From positions 1 to 44,080 of the forward strand of contig NZ_FUGE01000124.1 of assembly GCF_900162825.1 (NCBI RefSeq): 44,080 nt of DNA, written 5' to 3'. Shown one piece after another: positions 26,954 to 36,530 of the stretch. Under the pieces are notes generated by a model, which was not told the DNA's origin, searched no databases, and was given only the letters and a program-made list of their open reading frames with translations. The position numbers and the translations under genes are program-made. The DNA is from Psychrobacter piechaudii. Its GTDB lineage: Bacteria; Pseudomonadota; Gammaproteobacteria; Pseudomonadales; Moraxellaceae. Positions within the stretch are counted from its first letter, which is position 1; every line of letters begins with the position of its first letter.

Positions 26954-28765
26954 TTAAGGCACTATCTGCGTTACCGCTAAATCTTTAACCATCATTTGGA
27001 TGTTTTGATTGCCGTTCCATTCATTAATATTTAGCTCAAACAGCACATGCACCTCTTTGGCTCTATAGTCCCACTTATCGGTATCGTAGTTAAACCAAAT
27101 AGCATCTACCGGGTACAGCACTCCAGGATACTTTAAAGATAGCTTTAAATGCTTATCTTTTAGGATTCGGCTATCTAATACTTCAAAAAGCCCATCAAAT
27201 TGTGGTGCCACAAAACCATGACCCCAGATATGACTGTGGTTCAATGCTTCAACAAACTGTAAACTAAAGTCTTCTGCTATCAGCTCCCCATCGGTAAATT
27301 GCTCTTGTTCAAATACCGAAGCCTCCAAATTTTGCATTAACTGCTCAAACGCTTCAGAAAAGGCCTTAAAATCCTTCTTTTTAAGGGTAAGCCCTGCTGC
27401 CATAGCATGACCGCCAAAATGAGTAATCAGCTCAGGATGGCTCTCTGCAATGCTCTCAATAGCATCTCGGATATGAATCCCTGGAATGGATCGGGCCGAC
27501 CCTTTTATCGCATCTTCCGGCCCCACTTTGGCTTCATCAGCGGGCGCAAATACAATCGCTGGTCGATAGTGAGTTTCCTTTAGACGGCCAGCCACGATTC
27601 CAATAACGCCTTGATGCCAATCGTCTTGATATAAGATTAGACTGCGTAAATCACTTGGCTTTGACTGATTATCCTTGGGGTCAGCATCTTTTATGTCAGT
27701 AGCCGCAGTCTGCCTCTCCTCAGAGGCCTGTAATTGCCGTAAGATATCATCGGCTTGCTCCCGCATTCCGCCCTCTACAAAGCGGCGCTCTTTATTGAGC
27801 TTATCTAACTCAAAAGCTAAGCGTTTTGCCTCTTGCATATTGTCCGCCATCAAGCATTCTATACCAATACGCATATTGTCCATACGCCCAGCAGCATTGA
27901 TACGAGGCCCAATGACGAAGCCGAAGTCTTGGACGCTCATCTTTTGTGGATCACGGCCAGCAAGCTCAAGCAAAGCCAAAATACCCAATGAGCAACGACC
28001 CTCGCGTATGGCGGCTAAACCATGAGCCACTAAAGTTCTATTGTTGTGATCTAGCACCCCAACATCGGCCACAGTGCCTAAAGCCACTAAGTCCAAATAG
28101 CGGCTAACTTGGGCACTTAAACGCCCTGCATCACGTCGATACTTAGACAGTCGACCCAGTAAATAAAAGGCGACCCCTACCCCTACCAATGCCTTACTAT
28201 CAAACTCACATTGCAGTTGATTGGGATTAACCACAGCGTGTGCCGCAGGGTTAGGCTTAGTGGTTAAATGGTGATCGGTAATCACCACCGTAATACCATT
28301 TTCTATCGCCTTATCCACTCCCTCATGACTTGAGATGCCATTATCCACAGTGACAATAACGTCAGGATTATATTCCTCAATCCCTAACTGCACTATTTCA
28401 GGGGTTAACCCATAGCCGTACTTAAATCTGTCTGGCACCACAAAATCTACTTGCGCTCCCATCTCCCCTAAGACTCGCATCATTAACGCAGTACTGGTTG
28501 CTCCGTCACAATCAAAGTCACCTACGATTAATATGCGCTGCTGACTTTCAATAGCGGTATCTAGAATTTGGACCGCTTCATCAATATCTTTTAGGCCATC
28601 AGCAGGCAGTAAGGTGGCCAATCCATAATCTAGCGCCTCACTGCTGGTTACCCCTCGGGCTAAAAACAAGCGGGTTAAAGTCGGAGAGTATTGATACAAA
28701 GTCTGTAAACCTTCAGGCAAATCAGCAGGCAGGGTTCCAGTAAATCTTGGGGTCAAATTCAACAT
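26954..28765 (-). CDS. recJ: Single-stranded-DNA 5'-3' exonuclease RecJ
   Basis: Acts in RecF-pathway recombination and mismatch repair. DHH-family motifs are DFDCDGATSTAL (83-94), DNGISS, ITDHH (162-166) and the DHHA1 motif GGHAMAAGLTL, with an OB-like C-terminus. It has 603 residues against 577 in E. coli; the excess is an insert near 350-370 (AATDIKDADPKDNQSKPSD). There is no clear Shine-Dalgarno before ATG 28765, but the N-terminus fits the family. Confidence 0.96.
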   Translation of the reverse strand: MLNLTPRFTGTLPADLPEGLQTLYQYSPTLTRLFLARGVTSSEALDYGLATLLPADGLKDIDEAVQILDTAIESQQRILIVGDFDCDGATSTALMMRVLGEMGAQVDFVVPDRFKYGYGLTPEIVQLGIEEYNPDVIVTVDNGISSHEGVDKAIENGITVVITDHHLTTKPNPAAHAVVNPNQLQCEFDSKALVGVGVAFYLLGRLSKYRRDAGRLSAQVSRYLDLVALGTVADVGVLDHNNRTLVAHGLAAIREGRCSLGILALLELAGRDPQKMSVQDFGFVIGPRINAAGRMDNMRIGIECLMADNMQEAKRLAFELDKLNKERRFVEGGMREQADDILRQLQASEERQTAATDIKDADPKDNQSKPSDLRSLILYQDDWHQGVIGIVAGRLKETHYRPAIVFAPADEAKVGPEDAIKGSARSIPGIHIRDAIESIAESHPELITHFGGHAMAAGLTLKKKDFKAFSEAFEQLMQNLEASVFEQEQFTDGELIAEDFSLQFVEALNHSHIWGHGFVAPQFDGLFEVLDSRILKDKHLKLSLKYPGVLYPVDAIWFNYDTDKWDYRAKEVHVLFELNINEWNGNQNIQMMVKDLAVTQIVP

Positions 28766-29127
28766 AATTTTTAAATATTTAACTCATTAAGGGAAATAGG
28801 TTAAGAAAGAGATAAAAAACTTAATTTAATAAAAGACAATTAGGGCAGTAGCATATTTTTTAATTTAAAATTATAATTTTTTACAAAACTTACGTGCTTA
28901 GTCGTTGTAGAAACAAACGCACACTTGTGTCAAACTGTGGATTCTTTAAAATTGACCCTATAAATGCAAATTTGCACTATAAACCAATAGCTTATTAATT
29001 GAACTGCGAACTTTTCTAAGACAATAAATGACTTCGTTATACTATTAGGTCTTTATATATATTTCGTCTTAGTAGCAGTTTCTCAAACAAGCTTTACTAT
29101 CTTAAACAACCTCTATAAGGATGCTTC
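28766..29127. other. Divergent intergenic gap upstream of recJ
   Basis: No gene seen. It is very AT-rich and presumably contains promoters for recJ and the DUF697-like gene. A perfect 12-base palindrome TGCAAATTTGCA lies at 28965-28976. Confidence 0.5.
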
Positions 29128-29643
29128 ATGATAACTCTTCCAGCCGCTGAAAAACTACCAGAAACCATTGATCCTAATTTAAATCTAGAAAAGATCAAAA
29201 AAGAATGCCAACAACTGGTCAAAAAACGCGCTAAATATTCAGCCGGAGCTGCCATTATTCCAGTACCTTTTGTTGATATTGCAATCGATGCTGGCATCTT
29301 AACCCAATTACTTCCAGAAATCAGTGCCCGTTTTGGTCTAATTTCTGAGCCTCAATCTGCTATCGATTTAAATGCTAAAGAGATTCATTGGAACGAAATG
29401 AAAAACCGTGCGGTAGACTTTGCCGGCTTAATGGCCACTCGTGGTGTGGTGAAAAAGACCGTACAGGGTTATGGTGGACGTATTGTGGCCAAGCAAGTGA
29501 CCAAGTTTATCCCACTAGGCGGTCAAATGGTTGCAGCTACTATGGGCTATATGATCTTCAAAAAAATTGCCAATGACCACATCGACCAGTGCTATAAGCT
29601 GGCTAAAAACATTCAGCAAAAACAAAATGGCCAAAACGTTTAA
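29128..29643 (+). CDS. DUF697-like hypothetical protein
   Basis: Function unknown. The layout resembles DUF697 domains: KRAKYSAGAAIIPVPFVDIAIDAGILTQLLPEISARFGL is close to the Pro-Phe-x-Asp helix, and RIVAKQVTKFIPLGGQMVAATMGYMIFKKIAN to the KxIPxxG helix hairpin. Both segments are hydrophobic and Gly/Ala-rich, so peripheral or integral membrane association is likely. DUF697 often follows a GTPase domain, but none is present here. AAGGA lies seven bases before the ATG. Family assignment is by eye. Confidence 0.7.
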   Translation: MITLPAAEKLPETIDPNLNLEKIKKECQQLVKKRAKYSAGAAIIPVPFVDIAIDAGILTQLLPEISARFGLISEPQSAIDLNAKEIHWNEMKNRAVDFAGLMATRGVVKKTVQGYGGRIVAKQVTKFIPLGGQMVAATMGYMIFKKIANDHIDQCYKLAKNIQQKQNGQNV

Positions 29644-29689
29644 TCTTATTATTAAACTCTGACCTTACCTTAGTCATTTTTAACCCGCA

Positions 29690-29733
29690 GAATGCAACAA
29701 AGCCCCCATATATATGGGGGCTTTGTTGCATTC
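29690..29733. terminator. Bidirectional terminator, 44-base perfect palindrome
   Basis: GAATGCAACAAAGCCCCC and its complement flank an ATATATAT centre. The GC-rich part is followed by TTTG on both strands. It separates the convergent DUF697-like gene and pit. Confidence 0.7.
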
Positions 29734-29756
29734 AATATAACAGTTTATTTACTGCC

Positions 29757-31370
29757 TTATAAAATGCTGGTCAAAATCAGGTAACTGATCATAGACATGG
29801 TCGCTGCTGCTGGCAGAGTAACTACCCAAGCCAGACCAATCGGCTTCATTAGCCCCCAGTTGGTATTTTTATTGACCATACCAATGCCCAGTACTGCCCC
29901 TACTAATACGTGCGTACTAGATACTGGCAGACCTAACATAGAAGCCCCCATTACTACTGCTGCAGCTGATAGCTCAGCTGAAAATCCTGAAGCGGGATGC
30001 ATTTGGGCTAAGTTGGTTCCCACAGTTTGAATCACTTCTTTACCAATGAACCATAGGCCCACAATCAGTGCCACACCAAAGGTAATCATAACCGGAGCAG
30101 GTACAGCAGCTTCACTGGCAATAGCATTGGTACGAATAACGTCCATAATCGCTGCAAAAGGACCCACCGCGTTGGCAATATCGTTAGCACCATGACTAAA
30201 TGCAAAACCAGCAGCGGTAAAAACCTGCATCCAGCTAAATAGAATAAAAGTAGCTCGAGTTAAGTCCTCTTTTTGCTTACCTTTAATGCTCTTAGTGTAG
30301 ATATAAGTGGTCAGCCAAATCAGCGCGCCCACCATGATCATTAATAAGAAACCATGTAATGAGGTCAGGGTCATCTGCACATTACTTAAGCCTTTAAACA
30401 CAACCATAGCGGTCATTACCACACCGCCAAAAGCTGCAATTAAAGGAACCCAATGACGTAAGGCTTTTAAGGTATCAATACTAGCTCTTTCACGCTCAAT
30501 ATCATAAAGCTCTTGGTAATAATCGGTTTCTAAGTCGTCACGCTCTGTGTCTTCATCTTTAAAGATTTCTTGGTCACGGACCATTTTTGAGGTATAGGAA
30601 ATCTGTAACGATTCAGCCAGCTCATTTAACCACTCTTTATGGCGTTTTTTGAGTGCTTTTTTCGCCGCTTTTAACTCTTTAACGCGCTCCTCTACTCGGT
30701 CATTGTAAGCTAAGATGTTTGACTTAATTTGACCATATAAGAAATAGGCCAAAAAACCGCCTAATAAAGGAGAAATAACCCAAGAGATGGCAATTTGCCC
30801 AACCTGATCCCACTGTACTGTTGATAAGGCAGTCTCGGTACCCCCAATCTGAATACCCATTATCACAGAACTACCGACCACACCCCCAATAATTGAATGG
30901 GTCGTAGAGACAGGCAGTCCTTTCTTGGTGGCAAACAATAGCCAAAACGCAGCAGCAATCAGGGCTGACAACATCACATAGATAAATAAGTTGGGGGTAA
31001 CCGCTGGACCTAAGACATCTAAGTCCACAATGCCTTTACGAATGGTGTCAGTTACTTCACCACCAGCAATAACCGCTCCGGAGACCTCAAAAATAGCAGC
31101 AACTGCTAAAGCTTGGGGAATAGTTAGTGTCCCCGCGCCTACGGAGGTACCAAATGAGTTGGCGACATCGTTACCACCGATATTGAAGGCCATAAAGATG
31201 CCAAATAAAGTGGCAACGATAAACAGCGTCGTTTGCTGATGGTTGGTATAATCTAGACCCCACCAGATAAAGTAAGCCGTAAAAGCAAAAAGAAAAAGAC
31301 CAAAAGTAAGGTTAGCCTTTGCTGATCCCTTAAAATGGGCACCACTAGGTGTAGTTGACTTTGGAAGCAT
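29757..31370 (-). CDS. pit: Low-affinity inorganic phosphate transporter (PiT family)
   Basis: A cation-coupled phosphate permease of the inner membrane. The duplicated PiT signature appears as FNIGGNDVANSFGTSVGAGTL (63-82) and FSHGANDIANAVGPFAAI (near 405), each in a half with several transmembrane helices. A long charged cytoplasmic loop (about 220-300, rich in Lys/Glu/Asp) separates the halves. It has 537 residues, longer than E. coli PitA (499). The ribosome site is unclear. It lies downstream of pap on the same strand, with a terminator between. Confidence 0.93.
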   Translation of the reverse strand: MLPKSTTPSGAHFKGSAKANLTFGLFLFAFTAYFIWWGLDYTNHQQTTLFIVATLFGIFMAFNIGGNDVANSFGTSVGAGTLTIPQALAVAAIFEVSGAVIAGGEVTDTIRKGIVDLDVLGPAVTPNLFIYVMLSALIAAAFWLLFATKKGLPVSTTHSIIGGVVGSSVIMGIQIGGTETALSTVQWDQVGQIAISWVISPLLGGFLAYFLYGQIKSNILAYNDRVEERVKELKAAKKALKKRHKEWLNELAESLQISYTSKMVRDQEIFKDEDTERDDLETDYYQELYDIERERASIDTLKALRHWVPLIAAFGGVVMTAMVVFKGLSNVQMTLTSLHGFLLMIMVGALIWLTTYIYTKSIKGKQKEDLTRATFILFSWMQVFTAAGFAFSHGANDIANAVGPFAAIMDVIRTNAIASEAAVPAPVMITFGVALIVGLWFIGKEVIQTVGTNLAQMHPASGFSAELSAAAVVMGASMLGLPVSSTHVLVGAVLGIGMVNKNTNWGLMKPIGLAWVVTLPAAATMSMISYLILTSIL

Positions 31371-31400
31371 GATATTTCTGAGCCAATCGGAGGTGAAAAT

Positions 31401-31422
31401 GTAAAACCCCGAGAGATCGGGG
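31401..31422 (-). terminator. Terminator downstream of pap
   Basis: CCCCGA-GAGA-TCGGGG stem. Read on the minus strand it is followed by TTTTACATTTT. It would limit read-through from pap into pit. Confidence 0.7.
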
Positions 31423-31606
31423 CTTCAATGAATTAAAACAAGTCCGTTTGATCAAGACAGTTATCAACCCTACGCCGCATAGGACTTTAGCTGTATTTTA
31501 GCGCAAGGTTATCAACATTATTTGATAGGCATTAACGCCCATTATAAATAAATTGCGTATATTATACCCTTGTCAGATTGAACTTGAAACATCTGTTTTT
31601 CTAACC

Positions 31607-33268
31607 TCAAATTTTAATCACTTTTTCAAGCTGTGCAATGGCGTGATCCAGTACGGCCAATCGTGCGGTTCGCTTGTCATTAGTAGCCACAACATGCCAA
31701 CGCGCCTGCTTAGTATTGGTTCGTGCCAGCATATCAGCGGCCGCCTGTACATACTCGTGCCATTTATCGCGATTGCGCCAATCATCTTCAGTCAGCTTAA
31801 ATTGTTTGTGCGGAGTCTCTTTTCTTTCCTCAAAGCGCTCTAACTGCTCTTGCTTATCTATGGCCAGCCAATATTTAATAATAATAGTGCCCTTCTCCGC
31901 CAAGTCACGCTCCATCCGGTTAATCTCTTCATAAGCACGTTGCCAAGCAGCTTCACTGGCAAATCCTTCAACTCTTTCTACCAATACCCGGCCATACCAG
32001 GTCCTATCAAAAATTGCGATGCGGCTCAAACGCTCCTCTTTTAAGGTTGGGGAAAACTCTGGCAGACGTCTCCAAAATCTCCATAAATAAGGGTGCTGCT
32101 GTTCCATACGATTAGGGGCAGAAATATTATAAATTTGATACTCACGAGGGTCTAAGGGAGCAACCAAACGCTTAATAGCCCCTCCCTTACCGGCCGCATC
32201 CATCCCTTCAAAGGCAAATATCACATGATGATTGGTAGGCTCACCCTCCCCCTCCTTACCTTTATAATCGGCACGAGCCCGTAACAGCTCAGCCAATCGA
32301 TTTTGTTTTTTTGCCAACGCTTTTTGATAATTAGTTTTCCCCATGTCTGGATCATCAATATCGGTCAGCTTATCGGGAATATCAGCCCAAGAAAAGGCGG
32401 CATTGATATTGCGAGTAATCTCAGATACCAAAGGATGTTTGCTGTCATTTTGCTGACTGCTTAACAGGGCACTCTGAGTGGCATGCAGTACTTCATGGCA
32501 AAACTGTAGGTTGGCCTCTTCAGAATAGCCTTGATCTTTATACTCTTTTTTGGATTTATTTTCGGTAATCTCTTGCGGCTCACTGCCATCAAGGATAATC
32601 CAATCTTGCTGTTGGCTTAAAATTACTTTGGCAATCTTATTAAAACGCTTAACTTTCTTTTTATCCTGCCAATCCATGTGATACAACCATTCAGGATCGT
32701 CTTTATCATCTTTGATACGATGCTTTAAGGTGTCCTCATCAATATGGAACCAACATTTTAATAACTTGGTATGGTTATTCATTAAGTCCATTTCAAACTC
32801 AGCCAACAAGTTTAATTGATGGCGCAAATAGACTTCCCACGCTTCAAACTCACCCTCTTTATCCTTAGATTTCTCCTGCTTCATCAATAGCAGTGCGCCT
32901 TCAATAAGATCAGCATACCAGTTACCAAAATAAGCAGTGATATTGCCATGACGCGGCAGCTTCGCTACGTGTGCCTGCCATATAGGCTCATATTTACTGG
33001 GCACAGTGCCTATGGTCGCTTCCACATTTAATAATCTTGGATCTACCCATTGGCGTAACTGAGTCACAGCTGCCCCTTTGCCTGAGTACTCCATGCCATT
33101 TACTAAGACTAACAAACCAGTGGCTTGCCCTTGCTGACGGGTCTCACGCAGTGCATATTGAGCCTTGACTAATTCTAAACGCAGCTGCTCCTCATTCATA
33201 TGGAATTTACTCAAAGGATCCGCAGTAATACGCAATTCTTTGTTCTCATTTTTATTATCTTTAGACAT
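31607..33268 (-). CDS. pap: Polyphosphate:AMP phosphotransferase (class II PPK2)
   Basis: Transfers phosphate from polyphosphate to AMP, making ADP. Two PPK2 domains are fused: the first (about 20-270) has a modified Walker A, NGMEYSGKG (58-66), and the second (about 320-550) a regular one, EGMDAAGKGGAIKR (354-367), plus FDRTWYGRVLVERVEG. This one-polypeptide double domain is characteristic of Pap enzymes, first described in Acinetobacter johnsonii. A Lys/Glu-rich linker joins the halves. AAAGGA precedes the ATG. It is next to pit, so phosphate import and polyphosphate use are encoded together. Confidence 0.93.
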   Translation of the reverse strand: MSKDNKNENKELRITADPLSKFHMNEEQLRLELVKAQYALRETRQQGQATGLLVLVNGMEYSGKGAAVTQLRQWVDPRLLNVEATIGTVPSKYEPIWQAHVAKLPRHGNITAYFGNWYADLIEGALLLMKQEKSKDKEGEFEAWEVYLRHQLNLLAEFEMDLMNNHTKLLKCWFHIDEDTLKHRIKDDKDDPEWLYHMDWQDKKKVKRFNKIAKVILSQQQDWIILDGSEPQEITENKSKKEYKDQGYSEEANLQFCHEVLHATQSALLSSQQNDSKHPLVSEITRNINAAFSWADIPDKLTDIDDPDMGKTNYQKALAKKQNRLAELLRARADYKGKEGEGEPTNHHVIFAFEGMDAAGKGGAIKRLVAPLDPREYQIYNISAPNRMEQQHPYLWRFWRRLPEFSPTLKEERLSRIAIFDRTWYGRVLVERVEGFASEAAWQRAYEEINRMERDLAEKGTIIIKYWLAIDKQEQLERFEERKETPHKQFKLTEDDWRNRDKWHEYVQAAADMLARTNTKQARWHVVATNDKRTARLAVLDHAIAQLEKVIKI

Positions 33269-33648
33269 TTTTCATCCTTTAAAATAAATCTCTACCTGTC
33301 AAAAGGTTTATCCAGGCTTTGTACCTATAATTTAGGGTAGGCTTTGATATTATGTAGCGCTTACATATAGTAATATCACAATTAAAATCAGGTTTGATAA
33401 AATAAGGCTAAATTGTATTGTATTGATATCACTATAATGCATATACTAAATGCAATGCTATAGATTAATACAATGCCACAGATTTATGACAACGAATATC
33501 GCTTGCTACATAATTCATATTTAACTCATACCAAATTAACCGGCATAGTCTTGGTTAATTGATTTTATTTTGTCTGCTTTTTTTATTGAACCTTTTTACC
33601 CTTATTATCATATAGAATATTTTACTAAAACTAATCAGGAGTTTACCT
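33269..33648. other. Divergent intergenic gap between pap and the FFLEELY-motif gene
   Basis: No gene seen in 380 bases. It contains a short inverted repeat TATGTA-GCGCT-TACATA (33350-33366) and an imperfect 11-base inverted repeat (33417-33427 with 33464-33474). No good Pho box (CTGTCAT repeats) was found despite the neighbouring phosphate genes. Confidence 0.5.
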
Positions 33649-34329
33649 ATGTCTGCCCTATCCGATTTAAGTGTTGAGTTAAAACAATTTTGGGAACTGC
33701 CCCATCACAATGACCCTAAGCTTGCAGCAAAGTTAGCAGAAGTTCAAAGCTGGCAAAAAGACCGTATCCGCAATACCCATGCCGATCTTTTTTCTCAACC
33801 AAAAAACAAACCTATGGCAGACTACTTTTTGACCCATTTATATGGTGGTGATAGCTTAAATCAAATCGTCAGCCAGCTTGAAAAGATTGTGCCAAAAGCG
33901 CAAAAGGTTGAAAAACTAGCGCCTTCTAATGCTTTAGAAACGGGTACTTTAGGGGTGGAAACTGCCATTACCTCTACCAAACTGGACCTTAAGTTGGCTC
34001 AGTGGCTGATAGAAAATGACCTTGAGGTTAATGAAGCCAATATGAAAAAAGCTTATTTGGCGGTTAATGATGAAGCTGCTCGTCGTCAGCAAATCGAAGA
34101 TTTAAAGCAGGTCTGCTACCGCAGTGATAAATACTTACACTCATTTATCGTACAAAAGTCTTTTAAACTGGTAAAAAAACAGGCTTACAAACGTAACCTT
34201 CAGCCTTTATATGACTTTATCGACGCTGGTTTTTCAGCCATGAAGCCTTTAAAAAGTGTTGGCAGCTTTATTGACCCTTTCTGTGAACGTGAGCTGGCTA
34301 TTATTGACGAAGTGCATCAGGGTGCCTAA
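33649..34329 (+). CDS. FFLEELY-motif protein
   Basis: Resembles a conserved bacterial family named for the sequence FFLEELYG. Here the motif is MADYFLTHLYGGDSL (56-70), followed by the expected helical region with VPKAQKVEKLAPSNALETGT and LDLKLAQWL. It is predicted all-helical and soluble, without signal peptide or membrane segment. The biochemical role is unknown. AGGAG lies eight bases upstream of the ATG. Family call from memory of the motif. Confidence 0.7.
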   Translation: MSALSDLSVELKQFWELPHHNDPKLAAKLAEVQSWQKDRIRNTHADLFSQPKNKPMADYFLTHLYGGDSLNQIVSQLEKIVPKAQKVEKLAPSNALETGTLGVETAITSTKLDLKLAQWLIENDLEVNEANMKKAYLAVNDEAARRQQIEDLKQVCYRSDKYLHSFIVQKSFKLVKKQAYKRNLQPLYDFIDAGFSAMKPLKSVGSFIDPFCERELAIIDEVHQGA

Positions 34330-34438
34330 CCAATCCGCCCATTAAGGTACGGTACGGCTACCTATTTAGATTAGTTGCTATATAAGCAGCCACTGCCTAT
34401 TTGATGTATGATAACAGCCATCAACACCCTTTATTTCC

Positions 34439-34536
34439 GGTTAGCAATTGAGTGTAAAAACTAGGTGTAGAAAGTAATAAAACCCTAATTGATTAAAGTC
34501 AATAGTCTTAAATTACTCTACACTTAGTTGTTAACC
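34439..34536 (+). promoter_or_regulatory. Alternative-hairpin element in the ubiE leader region
   Basis: A 25-base arm B (34512-34536) can pair with arm A1 (34439-34458, about 19 pairs with three G-U) or with arm A2 (34461-34478, 11 plus 5 pairs with a two-base bulge). The pairings cannot coexist. No T-run follows, so it is not a simple terminator. It ends about 50 bases before the ubiE ribosome site. Confidence 0.4.
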
Positions 34537-34596
34537 TCTCAGCATTACATTTACCCACATAATTTTAATTGATAAATACTAAAATCAGGATCCCTA

Positions 34597-35679
34597 ATGA
34601 GCCAGTCCAATAATCAAAATAACGACACTGCCAGCCTACAAAATAAATTGGTCCAAGACACCATTGATCACACTCATCAAAACAATGCCCAAGTGCAACA
34701 GTCTTTACAATCTAATTCTGCTAAGCAAACCGTGCTAAATGACCAGTTTAGCGATGTCAATCAATTACCAGCAGGCACGCCGCAAGGTCAGCAGACTACC
34801 CGTCCTTATGCTGCCCAAACCGAGTCAAATAGCACCCAGCCTACTCAAGACTTTGAAAACTTCACCGGTCAGCGTGATCTGCCTCGCTTTAACCCCAAAG
34901 ATGATATCAACAACCCCCACACTCCTGATACCGATGGCTTAGAAGAAACCCACTTTGGCTATAAGAAAGTTAAAAAAGCGGAAAAACAAGCCAAGGTAGC
35001 TGATGTATTCACCTCTGTGGCCAAGAAATATGACATCATGAACGACTTGATGTCTTTTGGTATCCACCGTTTATGGAAGCGCTACACAATCAGTCTTTCA
35101 GGCGTGCGCGCAGGTCAGCATGTGTTAGACATTGCAGGCGGTACGGGAGATTTAGCCAAGGCATTTAGCCGTGAAGTGGGTCGTAACGGTAGAGTGGTCT
35201 TATCAGACATCAACGCAGCGATGCTAGATGTAGGCCGTGAGCGCTTAATCAATGCCGGCTGTAACAACGTTGACTTCGTGTTGGCAAATGCCGAAACTCT
35301 AGCGCCCTTTGAAGATGAAAGCTTTGATTTATTAACCATAAGCTTTGGTCTACGTAACGTCACCGATAAAGATGCGGCTTTACGCGCTATGTACCGTGTG
35401 TTAAAGCCAGGTGGCCGCTTGTTGATTTTAGAGTTCTCTAAACCTATCTTTGAGCCTTTATCAAAAGCATATGATCTGTACTCATTTACTGCCCTACCTT
35501 TGATGGGCAAGATTGTGGCCAATGATTCAGAAAGCTATCAGTACTTGGCAGAATCTATTCGCATGCACCCTGATCAGCAAACCCTGAAAAACATGATGGA
35601 AAATGCAGGCTTTGTAAACTGTGATTACCACAACTTAACCGCAGGTATCGTGGCCGTTCACCGTGGCTTTAAAAAATAA
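34597..35679 (+). CDS. ubiE: Ubiquinone/menaquinone C-methyltransferase UbiE with long N-terminal extension
   Basis: C-methylates the benzoquinone ring in ubiquinone synthesis (and demethylmenaquinone where made). The core begins at [13 protein letters not shown] (118) and has the family blocks [26 protein letters not shown] motif [29 protein letters not shown] and [12 protein letters not shown]. The core is about 243 residues, the usual size. Residues 1-117 are rich in Gln, Asn, Thr and Asp and are probably disordered. AGGA six bases upstream supports the long start, and no Met lies near the core start, so the extension is real. First of ubiE-ubiJ-ubiB. Confidence 0.95.
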   Translation: MSQSNNQNNDTASLQNKLVQDTIDHTHQNNAQVQQSLQSNSAKQTVLNDQFSDVNQLPAGTPQGQQTTRPYAAQTESNSTQPTQDFENFTGQRDLPRFNPKDDINNPHTPDTDGLEETHFGYKKVKKAEKQAKVADVFTSVAKKYDIMNDLMSFGIHRLWKRYTISLSGVRAGQHVLDIAGGTGDLAKAFSREVGRNGRVVLSDINAAMLDVGRERLINAGCNNVDFVLANAETLAPFEDESFDLLTISFGLRNVTDKDAALRAMYRVLKPGGRLLILEFSKPIFEPLSKAYDLYSFTALPLMGKIVANDSESYQYLAESIRMHPDQQTLKNMMENAGFVNCDYHNLTAGIVAVHRGFKK

Positions 35680-35752
35680 GCACAGCACTATAAGACGGCC
35701 CTGACTCTTCTTTCACAGTGAGCAGACTCAACAATTTTTTAGGCAGTGATTT

Positions 35753-36463
35753 ATGATTACAGTTCTCCTATTAACCGGCATAGAAAAACTTATAAACTTT
35801 GCTATTTTGAGCGATGAAATCACCAAGTCTGGGCTCGCTCCTTTATCAGGTAAAGTTTTACGCTTAACTATGGCCATGCCTGAATTTAGTATTGATGTGC
35901 ATTTCAATGAGGATCACATCAGATTTGAGCCTGTGTCTAAAGTTGAGCAAAGTGTGTTTGAAACACCAGGTACCGCAGCCTCTGACCGAGATCAAGCTTG
36001 GCAAGACTATGTGTCTATTGGTAGCATCCTGCCAGACTGCACTATTAAGGTTGATAACCCTGCTGAGCTATTGAATCTGATGCGTGATGCCAGTGGCAAC
36101 CTGCCCATTGAAGGCGACTATCGAGTATTGATGCAGGTCAAACAGCTTATTTCTGGCTTCAATCCAGATATTGCGGGTCAGCTTGAGCCATTAATTGGCA
36201 AACCTCTTGCGATGCAGCTGAACCTTTTAATTAAATCCTTAAAAGGCAATGTGCGTCATACTGCTAAGCATGCCTTTAATGATGTCGCTGATTGGGCCAA
36301 TGAAGTGACTGGCAATCAACCTCCTGATCCAGTGGAGGAGCAGGAAGCCAATGATTTAAAACAGCAGCTTCTTAGACTGCGTGCTGATGTTCAGCGTGAA
36401 GAGGCGCGACTGGCGATGATTAAAGCGGAGCAGGCTCGCCTCAAAGGGGACAGTCAGTCTTAA
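35753..36463 (+). CDS. ubiJ: Ubiquinone biosynthesis accessory factor UbiJ
   Basis: An SCP2-domain lipid-binding factor needed for the soluble ubiquinone-synthesis complex. The N-terminal half has the SCP2-like pattern GKVLRLTMAMPEFSIDVHF...IKVDNPAELLNLM, then GDYRVLMQVKQLI. The end (about 195-235, EEQEANDLKQQLLRLRADVQREEARLAMIKAEQ) is a predicted coiled coil, as in E. coli UbiJ. Position between ubiE and ubiB is the standard one and strengthens an otherwise moderate similarity. Confidence 0.88.
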   Translation: MITVLLLTGIEKLINFAILSDEITKSGLAPLSGKVLRLTMAMPEFSIDVHFNEDHIRFEPVSKVEQSVFETPGTAASDRDQAWQDYVSIGSILPDCTIKVDNPAELLNLMRDASGNLPIEGDYRVLMQVKQLISGFNPDIAGQLEPLIGKPLAMQLNLLIKSLKGNVRHTAKHAFNDVADWANEVTGNQPPDPVEEQEANDLKQQLLRLRADVQREEARLAMIKAEQARLKGDSQS

Positions 36464-36530
36464 AGCAGACCAAAGTTATCAGCCATAGTATGCAAATCTA
36501 AGGCAGAGCTTTAGTTATCTGCTTCACTGA

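Noticed and set aside
28965-28976. TGCAAATTTGCA palindrome as a third copy of the operator found upstream of the HTH-alaA gene
   Set aside because: Half-sites are similar but the spacer is two bases instead of seven, so the same dimer would not be expected to bind in the same way.
33269-33648. Pho box controlling pap or its neighbour
   Set aside because: Only isolated ATGACA-like fragments were seen, without the tandem CTGTCAT repeats.
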